In this document: in pieces, positions 52,839 to 61,495 of the stretch | Layout of the letters: the number at the start of each line of letters is the position of its first letter | How positions within the stretch are numbered: the stretch's first letter is position 1 | Assembly (NCBI RefSeq): GCF_003626645.1 | Contig: NZ_RBAM01000018.1 | Location: 1 to 64,000 of the forward strand | DNA: 64,000 bases | Source of the DNA: Streptomyces klenkii | GTDB lineage: Bacteria; Actinomycetota; Actinomycetes; Streptomycetales; Streptomycetaceae | Reading direction: 5' to 3' | Translations under genes and position numbers: made by a program | Notes under the pieces: model-generated | The model's input: only the letters and a program-made list of their open reading frames with translations | What the model was told of the DNA's origin: nothing | The model's database searches: none

Positions 52839-54221
52839 ATGAGCCAGGACTCCACGACCGTACCGGAGACCACGCGCAAGCTCTCCGGACGCCGCCGCCG
52901 GGAGATCGTCGCAGTGCTGCTTTTCAGCGGCGGCCCCATCTTCGAAAGCTCCATTCCGCTCTCCGTGTTCGGCATCGACCGACAGGACGCCGGAGTCCCC
53001 CGCTACCGCTTGCTGGTGTGCGCGGGCGAAGATGTGCCATTGCGAACAACCGGCGGCCTGGAATTGACCGCACCGTACGGCCTGGAGGCGCTCTCCCGGG
53101 CCGGCACCGTCGTCGTACCGGCCTGGCGGTCGATCACCCAGCCGCCGCCCACCGCCGCACTCGACGCACTGCGCCGCGCCCATGAAGAGGGCGCCCGCAT
53201 CGTCGGGCTGTGCACCGGGGCCTTCGTACTGGCCGCGGCGGGACTGCTCGACGGCAGGCCCGCCACCACCCACTGGATGTACGCGCCCACGCTCGCCAAG
53301 CGCTATCCGTCGGTCCACGTGGACCCGCGGGAGCTCTTCGTCGACGACGGCGACGTACTGACTTCCGCGGGCACCGCGGCAGGCATCGACCTGTGCCTGC
53401 ACATCGTCCGCACCGACCACGGAGCCGACGCGGCCGGGGCCCTGGCCCGCCGGCTCGTCGTCCCGCCGCGCCGCAGCGGCGGACAGGAGCGCTACCTCGA
53501 CAGGTCTTTACCGGAGGAGATCGGCGCCGACCCGCTCGCCGAGGTCGTCGCCTGGGCGCTGGAGCACCTCCACGAGCAGTTCGACGTGGAGACGCTCGCC
53601 GCCCGTGCGTACATGTCCCGCCGGACCTTCGACCGGCGGTTCCGCTCGCTCACCGGAAGCGCGCCTTTGCAGTGGCTGATCACCCAGCGGGTGCTCCAGG
53701 CACAGCGGCTGCTGGAGACCTCCGACTATTCGGTGGACGAGGTCGCCGGCCGCTGCGGGTTCCGCTCCCCGGTGGCGCTGCGCGGGCACTTCCGCAGGCA
53801 GCTGGGGTCCTCCCCCGCCGCCTACCGGGCGGCGTACCGCGCGCGCAGGCCCCAGAGCGGCTCGGCCGACCGCCCCGAGCGGGCCGAGCGCGAGGGGCGT
53901 ACGGAGCGGGAGCGTCCGGACCGGTTCGACCGGCCCGAGCTCGGCGAGCAGCGGACCGGGGAGCCGTCGGTGATGGCGCTCCGGCGGGCCGCCATGACTC
54001 CGGCCCACGCCGCCTCCGGCGCGGGCGGGGTCCTCGGCGGACCGCCGCCGGCGCACGGCGGGCACCCGGGCCACGGCCCGCACGGCGCCCATCCGGGCAT
54101 TCCGGGCGTACCGGGCGGACATAGTGGAGGATACGGGGTGAATGCCACGGAGCCGGGTAAGCCGGAGTCGGACCTCTACACCCCACGCCTGCCCGGCCAG
54201 CGGGAGCGCCCCGTAGGGTGA
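52839..54221 (+). CDS. adpA: AdpA, master regulator of development and secondary metabolism
   Basis: 460 aa. N-terminal DJ-1/PfpI (ThiJ) dimerisation domain, about residues 22-200 (GLCTGAFVLAAAGLLDGR), and C-terminal AraC/XylS double HTH (about 225-325: LAARAYMSRRTFDRRFRSLTG; VDEVAGRCGFRSPVALRGHF). A single TTA codon at 53508-53510 (SLPEEIGADP) in the interdomain linker makes translation depend on bldA tRNA, as in other Streptomyces. A long His/Gly/Pro-rich tail (from about 335) is unusually extended. ADP in the A-factor cascade: released from GBL-receptor repression in S. griseus. Adjacent to orn, a conserved arrangement. Confidence 0.95.
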   Translation: MSQDSTTVPETTRKLSGRRRREIVAVLLFSGGPIFESSIPLSVFGIDRQDAGVPRYRLLVCAGEDVPLRTTGGLELTAPYGLEALSRAGTVVVPAWRSITQPPPTAALDALRRAHEEGARIVGLCTGAFVLAAAGLLDGRPATTHWMYAPTLAKRYPSVHVDPRELFVDDGDVLTSAGTAAGIDLCLHIVRTDHGADAAGALARRLVVPPRRSGGQERYLDRSLPEEIGADPLAEVVAWALEHLHEQFDVETLAARAYMSRRTFDRRFRSLTGSAPLQWLITQRVLQAQRLLETSDYSVDEVAGRCGFRSPVALRGHFRRQLGSSPAAYRAAYRARRPQSGSADRPERAEREGRTERERPDRFDRPELGEQRTGEPSVMALRRAAMTPAHAASGAGGVLGGPPPAHGGHPGHGPHGAHPGIPGVPGGHSGGYGVNATEPGKPESDLYTPRLPGQRERPVG

Positions 54222-54226
54222 GGAGC

Positions 54227-54835
54227 ATGAACGATCGCATGGTGTGGATCGACTGCGAGATGACCGGGCTCTCGCTGTCGGACGACGCGCTCATCGAGGT
54301 GGCTGCCCTGGTGACCGACTCGGAGCTGAACATCCTCGGCGACGGCGTGGACATCGTCGTCCGCCCGCCCGCCGAGGCCCTCGTCACCATGCCCGAGGTG
54401 GTGCGCCAGATGCACACGGCTTCCGGGCTGCTCGCGGAGCTGGACAAGGGCACCACCCTGGAGGACGCCGAGCAGCAGGTCCTCGCCTACGTCCGCGAGC
54501 ACGTCGCGGAGCCGGGCAAGGCCCCGCTGTGCGGGAACTCGGTCGGCACCGACCGCGGCTTCCTCGCGCGGGACATGCCCGCCCTGGAGTCCCACCTGCA
54601 CTACCGGATCGTCGATGTGTCGTCGGTGAAGGAGCTGGCCCGCCGCTGGTATCCGCGGGCCTACTTCTCCAGCCCCAAGAAGAGCGGCAACCACCGCGCT
54701 CTCGCCGACATCCGCGAGTCGATCGCCGAGCTCCGCTACTACCGCGAGGCGATCTTCGTGCCGCAGCCCGGCCCGGACTCCGACACGGCGAAGGCCATCG
54801 CGGCCAAGCACGTCCTGCCCGCCAAGGCGGTGTGA
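54227..54835 (+). CDS. orn: Oligoribonuclease
   Basis: 202 aa DEDDh 3'-5' exonuclease: VWIDCEMTGL (first DE), CGNSVGTDRGFLARDMP, and HRALADIRESIAELRYYR (His/Asp). Degrades 2-5 nt RNA and pGpG. ATG 54227 directly follows GGTGAGGAGC. It lies 5 bp after the adpA stop, so probably co-transcribed with it, as in S. coelicolor and S. griseus, where loss affects development. Confidence 0.94.
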   Translation: MNDRMVWIDCEMTGLSLSDDALIEVAALVTDSELNILGDGVDIVVRPPAEALVTMPEVVRQMHTASGLLAELDKGTTLEDAEQQVLAYVREHVAEPGKAPLCGNSVGTDRGFLARDMPALESHLHYRIVDVSSVKELARRWYPRAYFSSPKKSGNHRALADIRESIAELRYYREAIFVPQPGPDSDTAKAIAAKHVLPAKAV

Positions 54836-54933
54836 CACAGCTCGCTCCCGGCTCGGCCGAAAGCCGGGAGCGAGCACCCCCGAAGACCCTGTAGACTTCT
54901 TCTCGGCCGGTGGGAAACACGCCGGACGACATG

Positions 54934-55006
54934 GTGGGTATAGCTCAGCTGGCAGAGCACCTGGTTGTGGTCCAGGATGTCGCGGGTTCAAGTCCCGTTA
55001 CTCACC
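54934..55006 (+). tRNA. tRNA-His, anticodon GTG
   Basis: Acceptor GTGGGTA pairs with TACTCAC (one G-U), the anticodon loop is TTGTGGT (GTG at 54967-54969) between CCTGG and CCAGG, and T-loop GGTTCAAGTCC is canonical. G-1 is genome-encoded at 54933 opposite discriminator C at 55006, the identity element of tRNA-His. CCA is not encoded. Confidence 0.95.
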
Positions 55007-55014
55007 CTGACAGA

Positions 55015-55046
55015 GGGCCCCGGTTCGCGGAAGCGGACCGGGGCCC
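55015..55046 (+). terminator. tRNA-His terminator
   Basis: GGGCCCCGGT and ACCGGGGCCC across 12 bases, 9 bp after the tRNA. Confidence 0.75.
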
Positions 55047-55109
55047 TTGTCGTTTGCGGCCCCCTTCCCCGTTCCCCCGGGCGGCAGGCCGCGCGTACGC
55101 CGTCCGGCG

Positions 55110-56438
55110 TCAGTCCGCGGCGTGTCGCTCCAGGAAGGACGCGACCGACGGCGAGCCGCCGTACCGGCCGCCGAGCAGCCCGGCCGTGGCGGCGAGCATC
55201 GCCCGGATCCGCGCCGAGCGGACGTCGGCCAGCAGATCCAGCGCGCGCTCCCCGGCGGCCGCCGCCGCGTCCGGCGCGCCGGCCCGGGCCAGGTCGCCCG
55301 CGAGCTGCGCGGTGAAGAGGGCGGTGTTGCGGGCGAAGTGGGCGTCCTGGAGGTCGACGGCGCGCCGCGCGTGCACGGCCGCCCGCCGCCAGTCGCCGAG
55401 CGCCGACCGGCACTGCGCCTCCAGCCCCTCCAGTTCGGCCTCGCCGAAGAAGCTCATCCACTCGGGGTCCGCGTCGCCCGGGCCGCGGCCGAAGAGCGTC
55501 CGCGCCCGCAGCAGGGCGGCCTCGCAGGCGGCCCGGTCGCCGAGCCCGGCCCAGCCGCCGGCCTCCCGCAGGGCCAGCAGGGACATCAGCCGCGCGGAGG
55601 GCAGGCCCCTGGCCGCGCCCTGGGCGGCCTGCGCCGCGCGCACCGCCTCCCGAGGGCGGCCCGCATCGCGCGCGAGGAAGGCGGTGTTGCAGAACGCGTG
55701 GGCCTCCAGGGCCGCGTCCCCGGCGACCCGGGCCGTGGCGAGCGCCTCGGCGTAGTGCGAGCGGGCGTCGGCGAAGCGGCCCGAGTCGTGGGCCAGCCAG
55801 CCCACGGAGAGCGAGAGTTCGCCCGCGCCCGCCTGGAGCCGGTCGGCGACGGACTGGCGGCGGGTGCCGGCGTCGAGGAGCTCGTAGGCGAGCCGCAGCG
55901 GTCGCGTGGCGCGGCGGTAGAGGCCGTCGGCGCCGTGCCGGTCGTCCAGCAGCCGGATGCGGCGCACGGCCTGCTCGACGGCGGACGCCTCGGCCTCGCC
56001 GGCGCGGCGCGGGGCGCGCACCAGGGAGGCGGCCGGGGCGGCGGCCCCCAGCGAGGCCGCGGCCACTGCGGCCGCCGTACTGCCGGTCATGAACGCGCGC
56101 CGCAACACGTCGCTCTCCTTGGGCTGGTCGGAGCGGTCGGAGGGTGCGCTCCCCCCGCTCCGCTCGCTACGGCTCCCCCGCCCGCGGACCACCTCGCGCG
56201 GGACGAAGCCCATGTCCTCCGGTTCGCAGCCGGGGAACATGTGCCGGAACACCCGCTCGTAGGCGTAGTTGGGGCAGCGGATCTCCCCCGACTCGACGCG
56301 GCCGATGTAGCGCGCGTCGCACGAGACCTGCTCGCCGATCTCGCGGGCCGCCCGCCGTACGGCCGCCGCGAACTCGGCCGCCGAACGGGCGCCCCGCAGC
56401 TGCCGGAACGCCTCGTTCGGCGCGTGGGGCGACACCAT
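55110..56438 (-). CDS. XRE-type regulator with TPR-like repeats (NsdA-like group)
   Basis: 442 aa. N-terminal helix-turn-helix (IGEQVSCDARYIGRVESGEIRCPNYAYERVFRHMFP), a Ser/Gly linker with hydrophobic segment (FMTGSTAAAVAAASLGAAAPAA, reminiscent of a Tat-like or tether segment), then about eight helical TPR-type repeats (SRFADARSHYAEALATAR; RPREAVRAAQAAQG). Similar proteins in Streptomyces regulate development or antibiotics. Autoregulation or partner unknown. Confidence 0.8.
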   Translation of the reverse strand: MVSPHAPNEAFRQLRGARSAAEFAAAVRRAAREIGEQVSCDARYIGRVESGEIRCPNYAYERVFRHMFPGCEPEDMGFVPREVVRGRGSRSERSGGSAPSDRSDQPKESDVLRRAFMTGSTAAAVAAASLGAAAPAASLVRAPRRAGEAEASAVEQAVRRIRLLDDRHGADGLYRRATRPLRLAYELLDAGTRRQSVADRLQAGAGELSLSVGWLAHDSGRFADARSHYAEALATARVAGDAALEAHAFCNTAFLARDAGRPREAVRAAQAAQGAARGLPSARLMSLLALREAGGWAGLGDRAACEAALLRARTLFGRGPGDADPEWMSFFGEAELEGLEAQCRSALGDWRRAAVHARRAVDLQDAHFARNTALFTAQLAGDLARAGAPDAAAAAGERALDLLADVRSARIRAMLAATAGLLGGRYGGSPSVASFLERHAAD

Positions 56439-56647
56439 GGGCGCGACCGTACCGGCAATCGGTGGCCCGTTCCCCCCGTTCGGCCCCTCGTTTCGCTACA
56501 AACGGGATATCCCACCCGCGATCCGCCATGAAGTGCCATCCTTTGTGACGGCATGCGCCCGTTGCCGTTGACGCCCTTCGCGCGTTGAACACTTTGAGCG
56601 CGCTCGACGCGGAGCGTAGTGGCACGGCGGAGGAGGGGTTTCCCTTG

Positions 56648-57106
56648 GTGGAGGCCGGAGTGGACAGCAGCAGCTCGCGGACGACGGCCCTGCACCAGCC
56701 GCGTCAGGACCGCAGCCCTTCTCCCTGCGCGCCCCGGGCGGCGGGCCTCGGCCCCGACGCCGGCCCGTGCGACCTGGTCACCGTCCCCGCCCGGCAGGGC
56801 CTGGAGGCGGTCGACATCCTCCGGCTGCGCGACGGCGTCGGCCCCGTCCTCCACGACGACGAGTGCGACACCCTCGGCTTCCTGGTGCCCCCCGGCACCG
56901 CCGATGCCTGGGACGTGCCGGGCAGCGCCTGCACCCAGACCCACGGCCGGGGGCTCCGCGCGGTCCCGGAGGGGCCGCTGCTCACCGGCGCCGGCTGGCT
57001 CGTCGCCCCGGAGGCCGCCTTCTCCTCCGCCACGGACCCGGCGGTCCTGCGCGACGCCCTCGGCGAGGCCGCCCGGACGATCGCGGCGGTCGACCGCTGC
57101 CGCTAG
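56648..57106 (+). CDS. Conserved hypothetical protein
   Basis: 152 aa from GTG 56648, which stands 9 bp after a GGAGGAGGGG ribosome site. Sequence VEAGVDSSSSRTTALHQP then CDLVTVPARQGLEAVDILRLRDGVGPVLHDDECDTLGFLVPPGTADAWDVPG. The pattern (short N-terminal disorder, compact alpha/beta domain) occurs in Streptomyces proteins distantly like the DNA primase/polymerase N-terminal region, but I cannot name a family. Divergent from the XRE gene. Confidence 0.6.
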   Translation: MEAGVDSSSSRTTALHQPRQDRSPSPCAPRAAGLGPDAGPCDLVTVPARQGLEAVDILRLRDGVGPVLHDDECDTLGFLVPPGTADAWDVPGSACTQTHGRGLRAVPEGPLLTGAGWLVAPEAAFSSATDPAVLRDALGEAARTIAAVDRCR

Positions 57107-57136
57107 CCGCCCCTCCCCCTGGGCGATACTTGCCGG

Positions 57137-58006
57137 GTGGGCAAGGTCAAGAAGAAGCAAGGGCGCGGCCGCGCCGCCGAAGCGGTCGCGGAGCAGGTCG
57201 GCGGTGGGCTCGCCGAGCTCGTGCCCGACCGTGACCGGCCCCGGGGGTTCACCCTCCTGATCGACGGCGCGCCCCAGTCCCACGTGGATCTCGACGACCC
57301 CGCGTATCTGGACTTCGCCTACCAGCGCCGCCTCGGCCACATCGCCGACCTCGCCGCGCCGCCCGGCAAGCCGGTCCAGGCGCTCCACCTGGGCGGCGGC
57401 GCCTTCACCCTCGCCCGGTACGTCGCCGCGACGCGGCCCCGCTCGACCCAGCAGATCGTGGAGATCGACGCGCCGCTCGTGCAGTTCGTACGGCGGGAGC
57501 TGCCGCTGGACAGCGGCTGGCGGATCCGGGTGCGGGGCTGCGACGCCCGCGAGGGGCTGGCCAAGGTGCCCGACGGCTGGGCCGACCTGATCATCGCCGA
57601 CGTCTTCAGCGGAGCCCGCACCCCGGCGCACCTGACCAGCGCCGAGTTCGCCGCCGAGGTGCGGCGGGCGCTGCGGCCGGGCGGCTTCTACGCCGCGAAC
57701 CTCGCGGACGGCCCGCCGCTGGCCTACGTGAAGTCCCAGATCGCGACGGTGGGCACGGTCTTCCCCGAGCTCTGCCTGACCGCCGACCCGGCGGTGCTGC
57801 GCGGGCGCCGCTTCGGCAACGCCGTGCTGCTCGCCTCCGACCACGCCCTGCCGGTCGCCGAGCTGACCCGCCGGGCCGCGTCCGACCCGCACCAGGGGCG
57901 GGTCGAACACGGGCGGGCGCTGGCGGACTTCACGGGCGGCGCGGCGCCGGTCACGGACGCGAGCGCCCGGCCGTCGCCGGAGCCGCCGCCTTCGGTCTTC
58001 GAGTGA
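57137..58006 (+). CDS. Spermidine-synthase-fold SAM-dependent transferase
   Basis: 289 aa. Rossmann AdoMet domain: QALHLGGGAFTLARYVAATRP, VEIDAPLVQFVRRELP, DLIIADVFSGARTPAHLTSAEFAAEVRRALRPGGFYAANL. Polyamine-synthase-like proteins of this size in actinobacteria are predicted methyl- or aminopropyl-transferases without known substrate. GTG 57137. Basic N-terminus (GKVKKKQGRGR). Convergent with the beta-glucosidase gene; 22 bp between stops. Confidence 0.8.
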   Translation: MGKVKKKQGRGRAAEAVAEQVGGGLAELVPDRDRPRGFTLLIDGAPQSHVDLDDPAYLDFAYQRRLGHIADLAAPPGKPVQALHLGGGAFTLARYVAATRPRSTQQIVEIDAPLVQFVRRELPLDSGWRIRVRGCDAREGLAKVPDGWADLIIADVFSGARTPAHLTSAEFAAEVRRALRPGGFYAANLADGPPLAYVKSQIATVGTVFPELCLTADPAVLRGRRFGNAVLLASDHALPVAELTRRAASDPHQGRVEHGRALADFTGGAAPVTDASARPSPEPPPSVFE

Positions 58007-58028
58007 CCCCGGACGGGCGGGACAGCCG

Positions 58029-59417
58029 CTAGTACAGCGGCAGCCGGCCCGTCCGGGCGACCTGGGAGTACCAGCGGGCGCTGGACTTGAGGGTGCGGGT
58101 CTGGGTGGCGTAGTCGACGTGGACCGCGCCGAAGCGCTTGCTGTAGCCGTGGGCCCATTCGAAGTTGTCGAGCAGCGACCAGAGGAAGTAGCCGCGGACG
58201 TCGGCGCCGTCGGAGATGGCCCGCCGGACGGCGTCCAGATGCGCGTGCAGGTAGGCGATGCGCTCGGGGTCGTGCACCGTGCCGTCGCCGTCGGGCTTGT
58301 CGTCGTACGCGGCGCCGTTCTCGGTGACCACCAAAGGCAGGCCGGGGACCTCCTCCGCGAAGCGGACCAGCAGGTCGTACAGGCCGGTCGGGTCGACGGA
58401 CCAGTCCATGGCGGTCCGCTTGCCGGGCGGGCGGTGGAAGGCGACGCCGGCGGCGCCCGGCCAGGGCGAGGGCTCCGGGGCCTCGCCGGGCAGGCCGTTG
58501 TCAGTGGCGGCTGCTACCACTGTGGGGGTGTAGTAGTTGATGCCCAGCGAGTCGAGGGGGTGCTTGATGACGCCCGGGTCGCCGTCGTGCACGAACGCCC
58601 AGTCCGTGATGCCCGCCGTGTCGGCGAGGAGATCCTCCGGGTACGAGCCGTGCAGCATGGGCCCCGTGAAGATACGGGTGGCCAGGGCGTCGATGCGCCG
58701 CTGAGCGTCGATGTCCTGGGGGGCGTCGGTGAAGGCCCGGACGACGCCGGGGTTGAGGGTGACCGACACCTGGCCGTGGGAGGGCAGGGCCGCGCGCAGG
58801 GCCTGGGCGCCCAGGCCGTGGGCGAGGTTGAGGTGGTGGGCGGCGCGCAGGGCGGCCAGCTCGTCGGCCCGGCCGGGGGCGTGGACGCCGGAGCCGTAGC
58901 CGAGGAAGGCGCTGCACCAGGGCTCGTTGAGGGTGGTCCACATGTCGACGCGGTCGCCGAGGGCCTCGGCGACGAGGTGGGCGTAGTCGGCGAAGCGGTG
59001 GGCGGTGCCGCGCTCGGGCCAGCCGCCCGCCGTCTCCAGCTCCTGCGGCAGGTCCCAGTGGTAGAGGGTCAGGACGGGGCGGATGCCGTGTTCGAGGAGG
59101 TCGTCGACGAGGGCGCGGTAGAAGTCCAGGCCCGGCTGGTTGGGGTGGCCGCGGCCCGAGGGCTGCACGCGCGGCCAGGAGACGGAGAAGCGGTACGCGC
59201 CGATGCCGAGGTCGGCCATCAGGCGGACGTCGTCGGCGCGGCGGTTGTAGTGGTCGGTGGCCGTGTCGCCGGTGTCGCCGCCGAGGGTCCTGCCGGGGGT
59301 GTGGGAGAAGGTGTCCCAGATGGAGGCGGTGCGGCCGTCGGCGTGGGGTGCGCCCTCGATCTGGTAGGCGGCGGTGGCGGTGCCCCAGAGGAAGCCGGGC
59401 GGGAAGTTCACGGTCAT
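58029..59417 (-). CDS. GH1 beta-glucosidase (cytosolic)
   Basis: 462 aa, typical GH1 length, no signal peptide. FPPGFLWGTATAAYQIEG start; acid/base Glu in TLNEPWC, nucleophile Glu in VVTENGA, and YFLWSLLDNFEWAHGYSKRFGAVHVD at the C-terminus. Hydrolyses cellobiose or other beta-glucosides imported by the upstream ABC system; 80 bp separate it from the last permease gene. Equivalent to bglC next to cebEFG in other Streptomyces (memory). Confidence 0.93.
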   Translation of the reverse strand: MTVNFPPGFLWGTATAAYQIEGAPHADGRTASIWDTFSHTPGRTLGGDTGDTATDHYNRRADDVRLMADLGIGAYRFSVSWPRVQPSGRGHPNQPGLDFYRALVDDLLEHGIRPVLTLYHWDLPQELETAGGWPERGTAHRFADYAHLVAEALGDRVDMWTTLNEPWCSAFLGYGSGVHAPGRADELAALRAAHHLNLAHGLGAQALRAALPSHGQVSVTLNPGVVRAFTDAPQDIDAQRRIDALATRIFTGPMLHGSYPEDLLADTAGITDWAFVHDGDPGVIKHPLDSLGINYYTPTVVAAATDNGLPGEAPEPSPWPGAAGVAFHRPPGKRTAMDWSVDPTGLYDLLVRFAEEVPGLPLVVTENGAAYDDKPDGDGTVHDPERIAYLHAHLDAVRRAISDGADVRGYFLWSLLDNFEWAHGYSKRFGAVHVDYATQTRTLKSSARWYSQVARTGRLPLY

Positions 59418-59497
59418 CGGGTCTCCGTAAGTAGGTAGACGGCCCGGGAGGAGGGGAGAGCGGGGTGGGCGGAGGGGAGGCGGCGGCGCGGGGGCGG

Positions 59498-60490
59498 TCA
59501 GCCCTTGACGGCGCCCCGCATGATGCCGCCGACGATCTGTTTGCCGAAGAGGGTGAAGGCGAGCAGCAGCGGCAGGGTGCCCAGCAGCGCCCCGGCCATG
59601 ATCACGGCCTGGTCGGGGACGTAGCCGCGGCCGAGGCCCGTGAGGGCCACCTGCACGGTCGGGTTCTCCTGGGTGAGGGCGATGATCGGCCAGAAGAAGT
59701 CGTTCCAGGCCTGGACGAAGGAGAGCATGGCGAGCACGGCCATCGCGGGCCGGGCGACGGGGAAGACGACGTGCCAGATGATGCGCAGGCTGCTGGCGCC
59801 GTCGACGCGCGCGGCCTCGACGAGCTCGCCCGGGAGCGCCTCCAGCAGGTACTGGCGCATGAAGAAGACGCCGAAGGCGCTGACGAGGGTGGGCAGGACC
59901 ACCGACTGGAGCTGGTCGGTCCACTTGAGCTCGGCGACGACCATGAACAGGGGGACGACGCTGAGCTGGGGCGGCACCATCATGGTGCCGATCGTCAGGA
60001 GCAGCAGCGCGCCGCTGAAGCGGAACTTGAGCTTGGCGAAGGCGAATCCGGCGACGGTGCAGAAGAGCACCGTGCCGAGGGCGACGGTGCCGGCGACGAG
60101 CAGGGTGTTGAGGAGGGCGAGGCCCATGTTGGCCTCGGTCCAGGCGGTGGCGGTGTTCTCGGCGAGCCGGGTGCCGAACCAGAAGGGCGGCGGGGTCTTC
60201 GCCAGGCGCATGTTGTCGCGGGAGGCGGTGACGGCCGTCCAGACGAGGGGGAAGAGCGAGCCGGCGGTGAAGACGGCGAGCACGGCGTAGGTGAGGGGGC
60301 CGCCGTGCAGCTGCCGGCCGGCGCGGGTGCGGGCGGTGGCGGGGGTGGGTGCTTGCCTGCCCGGCCGGCGGCGGGAGCGGAGGCGGCGGCGCAGCCGGCG
60401 GAGCCTGCGGAGGGCCGCCGTGCGGGTCCGGGGCCGCCGCCGGGGGCCGGGGCCTTCGCGTTTCGGTCGTCCGGTCGTCGTGAGCGTCAC
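59498..60490 (-). CDS. Carbohydrate ABC transporter permease, MalG/CebG type
   Basis: 330 aa. Six hydrophobic helices, EAA loop EAARVDGASSLRIIWHVVFP, and FALVWTAVTASRDN-like start typical of MalG. The first 65 residues are unusually Arg-rich and low complexity (RRRLRSRRRPGRQ), so translation might begin further in. The second membrane component of a beta-glucoside importer, with its partner permease gene 12 bp upstream. Confidence 0.87.
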   Translation of the reverse strand: MTLTTTGRPKREGPGPRRRPRTRTAALRRLRRLRRRLRSRRRPGRQAPTPATARTRAGRQLHGGPLTYAVLAVFTAGSLFPLVWTAVTASRDNMRLAKTPPPFWFGTRLAENTATAWTEANMGLALLNTLLVAGTVALGTVLFCTVAGFAFAKLKFRFSGALLLLTIGTMMVPPQLSVVPLFMVVAELKWTDQLQSVVLPTLVSAFGVFFMRQYLLEALPGELVEAARVDGASSLRIIWHVVFPVARPAMAVLAMLSFVQAWNDFFWPIIALTQENPTVQVALTGLGRGYVPDQAVIMAGALLGTLPLLLAFTLFGKQIVGGIMRGAVKG

Positions 60491-60502
60491 GGCAGCAGCC
60501 CC

Positions 60503-61495
60503 TCAGTGGCTCTTCCTCAGCCGCCGCGCGATCAGCATGTTGGCCGCGGCGATCAGCAACAGGATCAGGAACATCGTCCAGGCGACGGCGGAGGCGCGCC
60601 CGAGGTGGAAGTTGAACCAGCCCTGTTCGTAGAGGTAGAGGCCGAGGGTCTGGAACTGGTGCGAGGCCCCGCCCTTCTGGCCGCCCGCCCCGCCGAAGAG
60701 CAGGGGCTCGCCGAAGAGCTGGGTGGCGCCGATGGTGGAGACGACGACGGTGAAGAGGATCGTGGGGCGCAGGGCGGGCACGGTCACGTAGCGGAACTGC
60801 TGCCGGCGGGAGGCGCCGTCCAGGGCGGCGGACTCGTACAGCTCGTCGGGCACGGCCTGCATGGCGGCCAGGTAGATCAGGGCGTTGTAGCCCGTCCACC
60901 GCCAGATGACGATCGAGGAGACGGCGATCTGGGAGCTCCAGGTGCCGTTCTGCCAGTCGACGGGGCTGATGCCGAGGGAGCCGAGGGCCCAGTTGACCAT
61001 GCCGTAGTCGCGGCCGTAGAGGAGGACGAAGACGAGGGTGGCCGCGGCGACGGAGGTGGCGTACGGGGTGAGGAGGGCGACGCGCCAGAAGGTGGCGGCG
61101 CGCAGCCGGTAGTGCAGGAGGTGGGCGAGCCAGAGGGCCATCAGCAGCTGGGGGACGGTGGAGAGGACGCCGATGGTGAGGGTGTTGCGCAGGGCGTTCC
61201 AGAAGAACGCGTCGTCCAGCAGCCGGACGTAGTTGTGCAGGCCGACCCACTCCATGTGGTCGGGGGAGGCCAGCTCCACCCGGTGCAGCGAGGCCCACCC
61301 GGTGTAGATGAGGGGGAAGAGGCCGAAGGCGCCGAAGAAGAGGAAGAAGGGGGCGACGAAGGCGTAGGGGGTGTAGCGCACGTCCCAGCGGTAGAGGCGG
61401 CTGCGCCAGGGGCCCGGGGCGCCCCTGCCCTGCGCACGGGGCGGGCGGGGCACGGGGGTTCCGGCGGCGGCCGGGGTGCGGGCCGTGGCCGTCAT
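60503..61495 (-). CDS. Carbohydrate ABC transporter permease, MalF/CebF type
   Basis: 330 aa with six membrane spans (YAFVAPFFLFFGAFGLFPLIYTGWAS start; FLILLLIAAANMLIARRL end) and EAA motif YESAALDGASRRQQFRYVTVPAL. ATG 61495 overlaps the binding-protein stop (ATGA), so the two are coupled. A cognate ATPase (MsiK) is usually encoded elsewhere in Streptomyces and is absent from the window. Confidence 0.9.
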   Translation of the reverse strand: MTATARTPAAAGTPVPRPPRAQGRGAPGPWRSRLYRWDVRYTPYAFVAPFFLFFGAFGLFPLIYTGWASLHRVELASPDHMEWVGLHNYVRLLDDAFFWNALRNTLTIGVLSTVPQLLMALWLAHLLHYRLRAATFWRVALLTPYATSVAAATLVFVLLYGRDYGMVNWALGSLGISPVDWQNGTWSSQIAVSSIVIWRWTGYNALIYLAAMQAVPDELYESAALDGASRRQQFRYVTVPALRPTILFTVVVSTIGATQLFGEPLLFGGAGGQKGGASHQFQTLGLYLYEQGWFNFHLGRASAVAWTMFLILLLIAAANMLIARRLRKSH

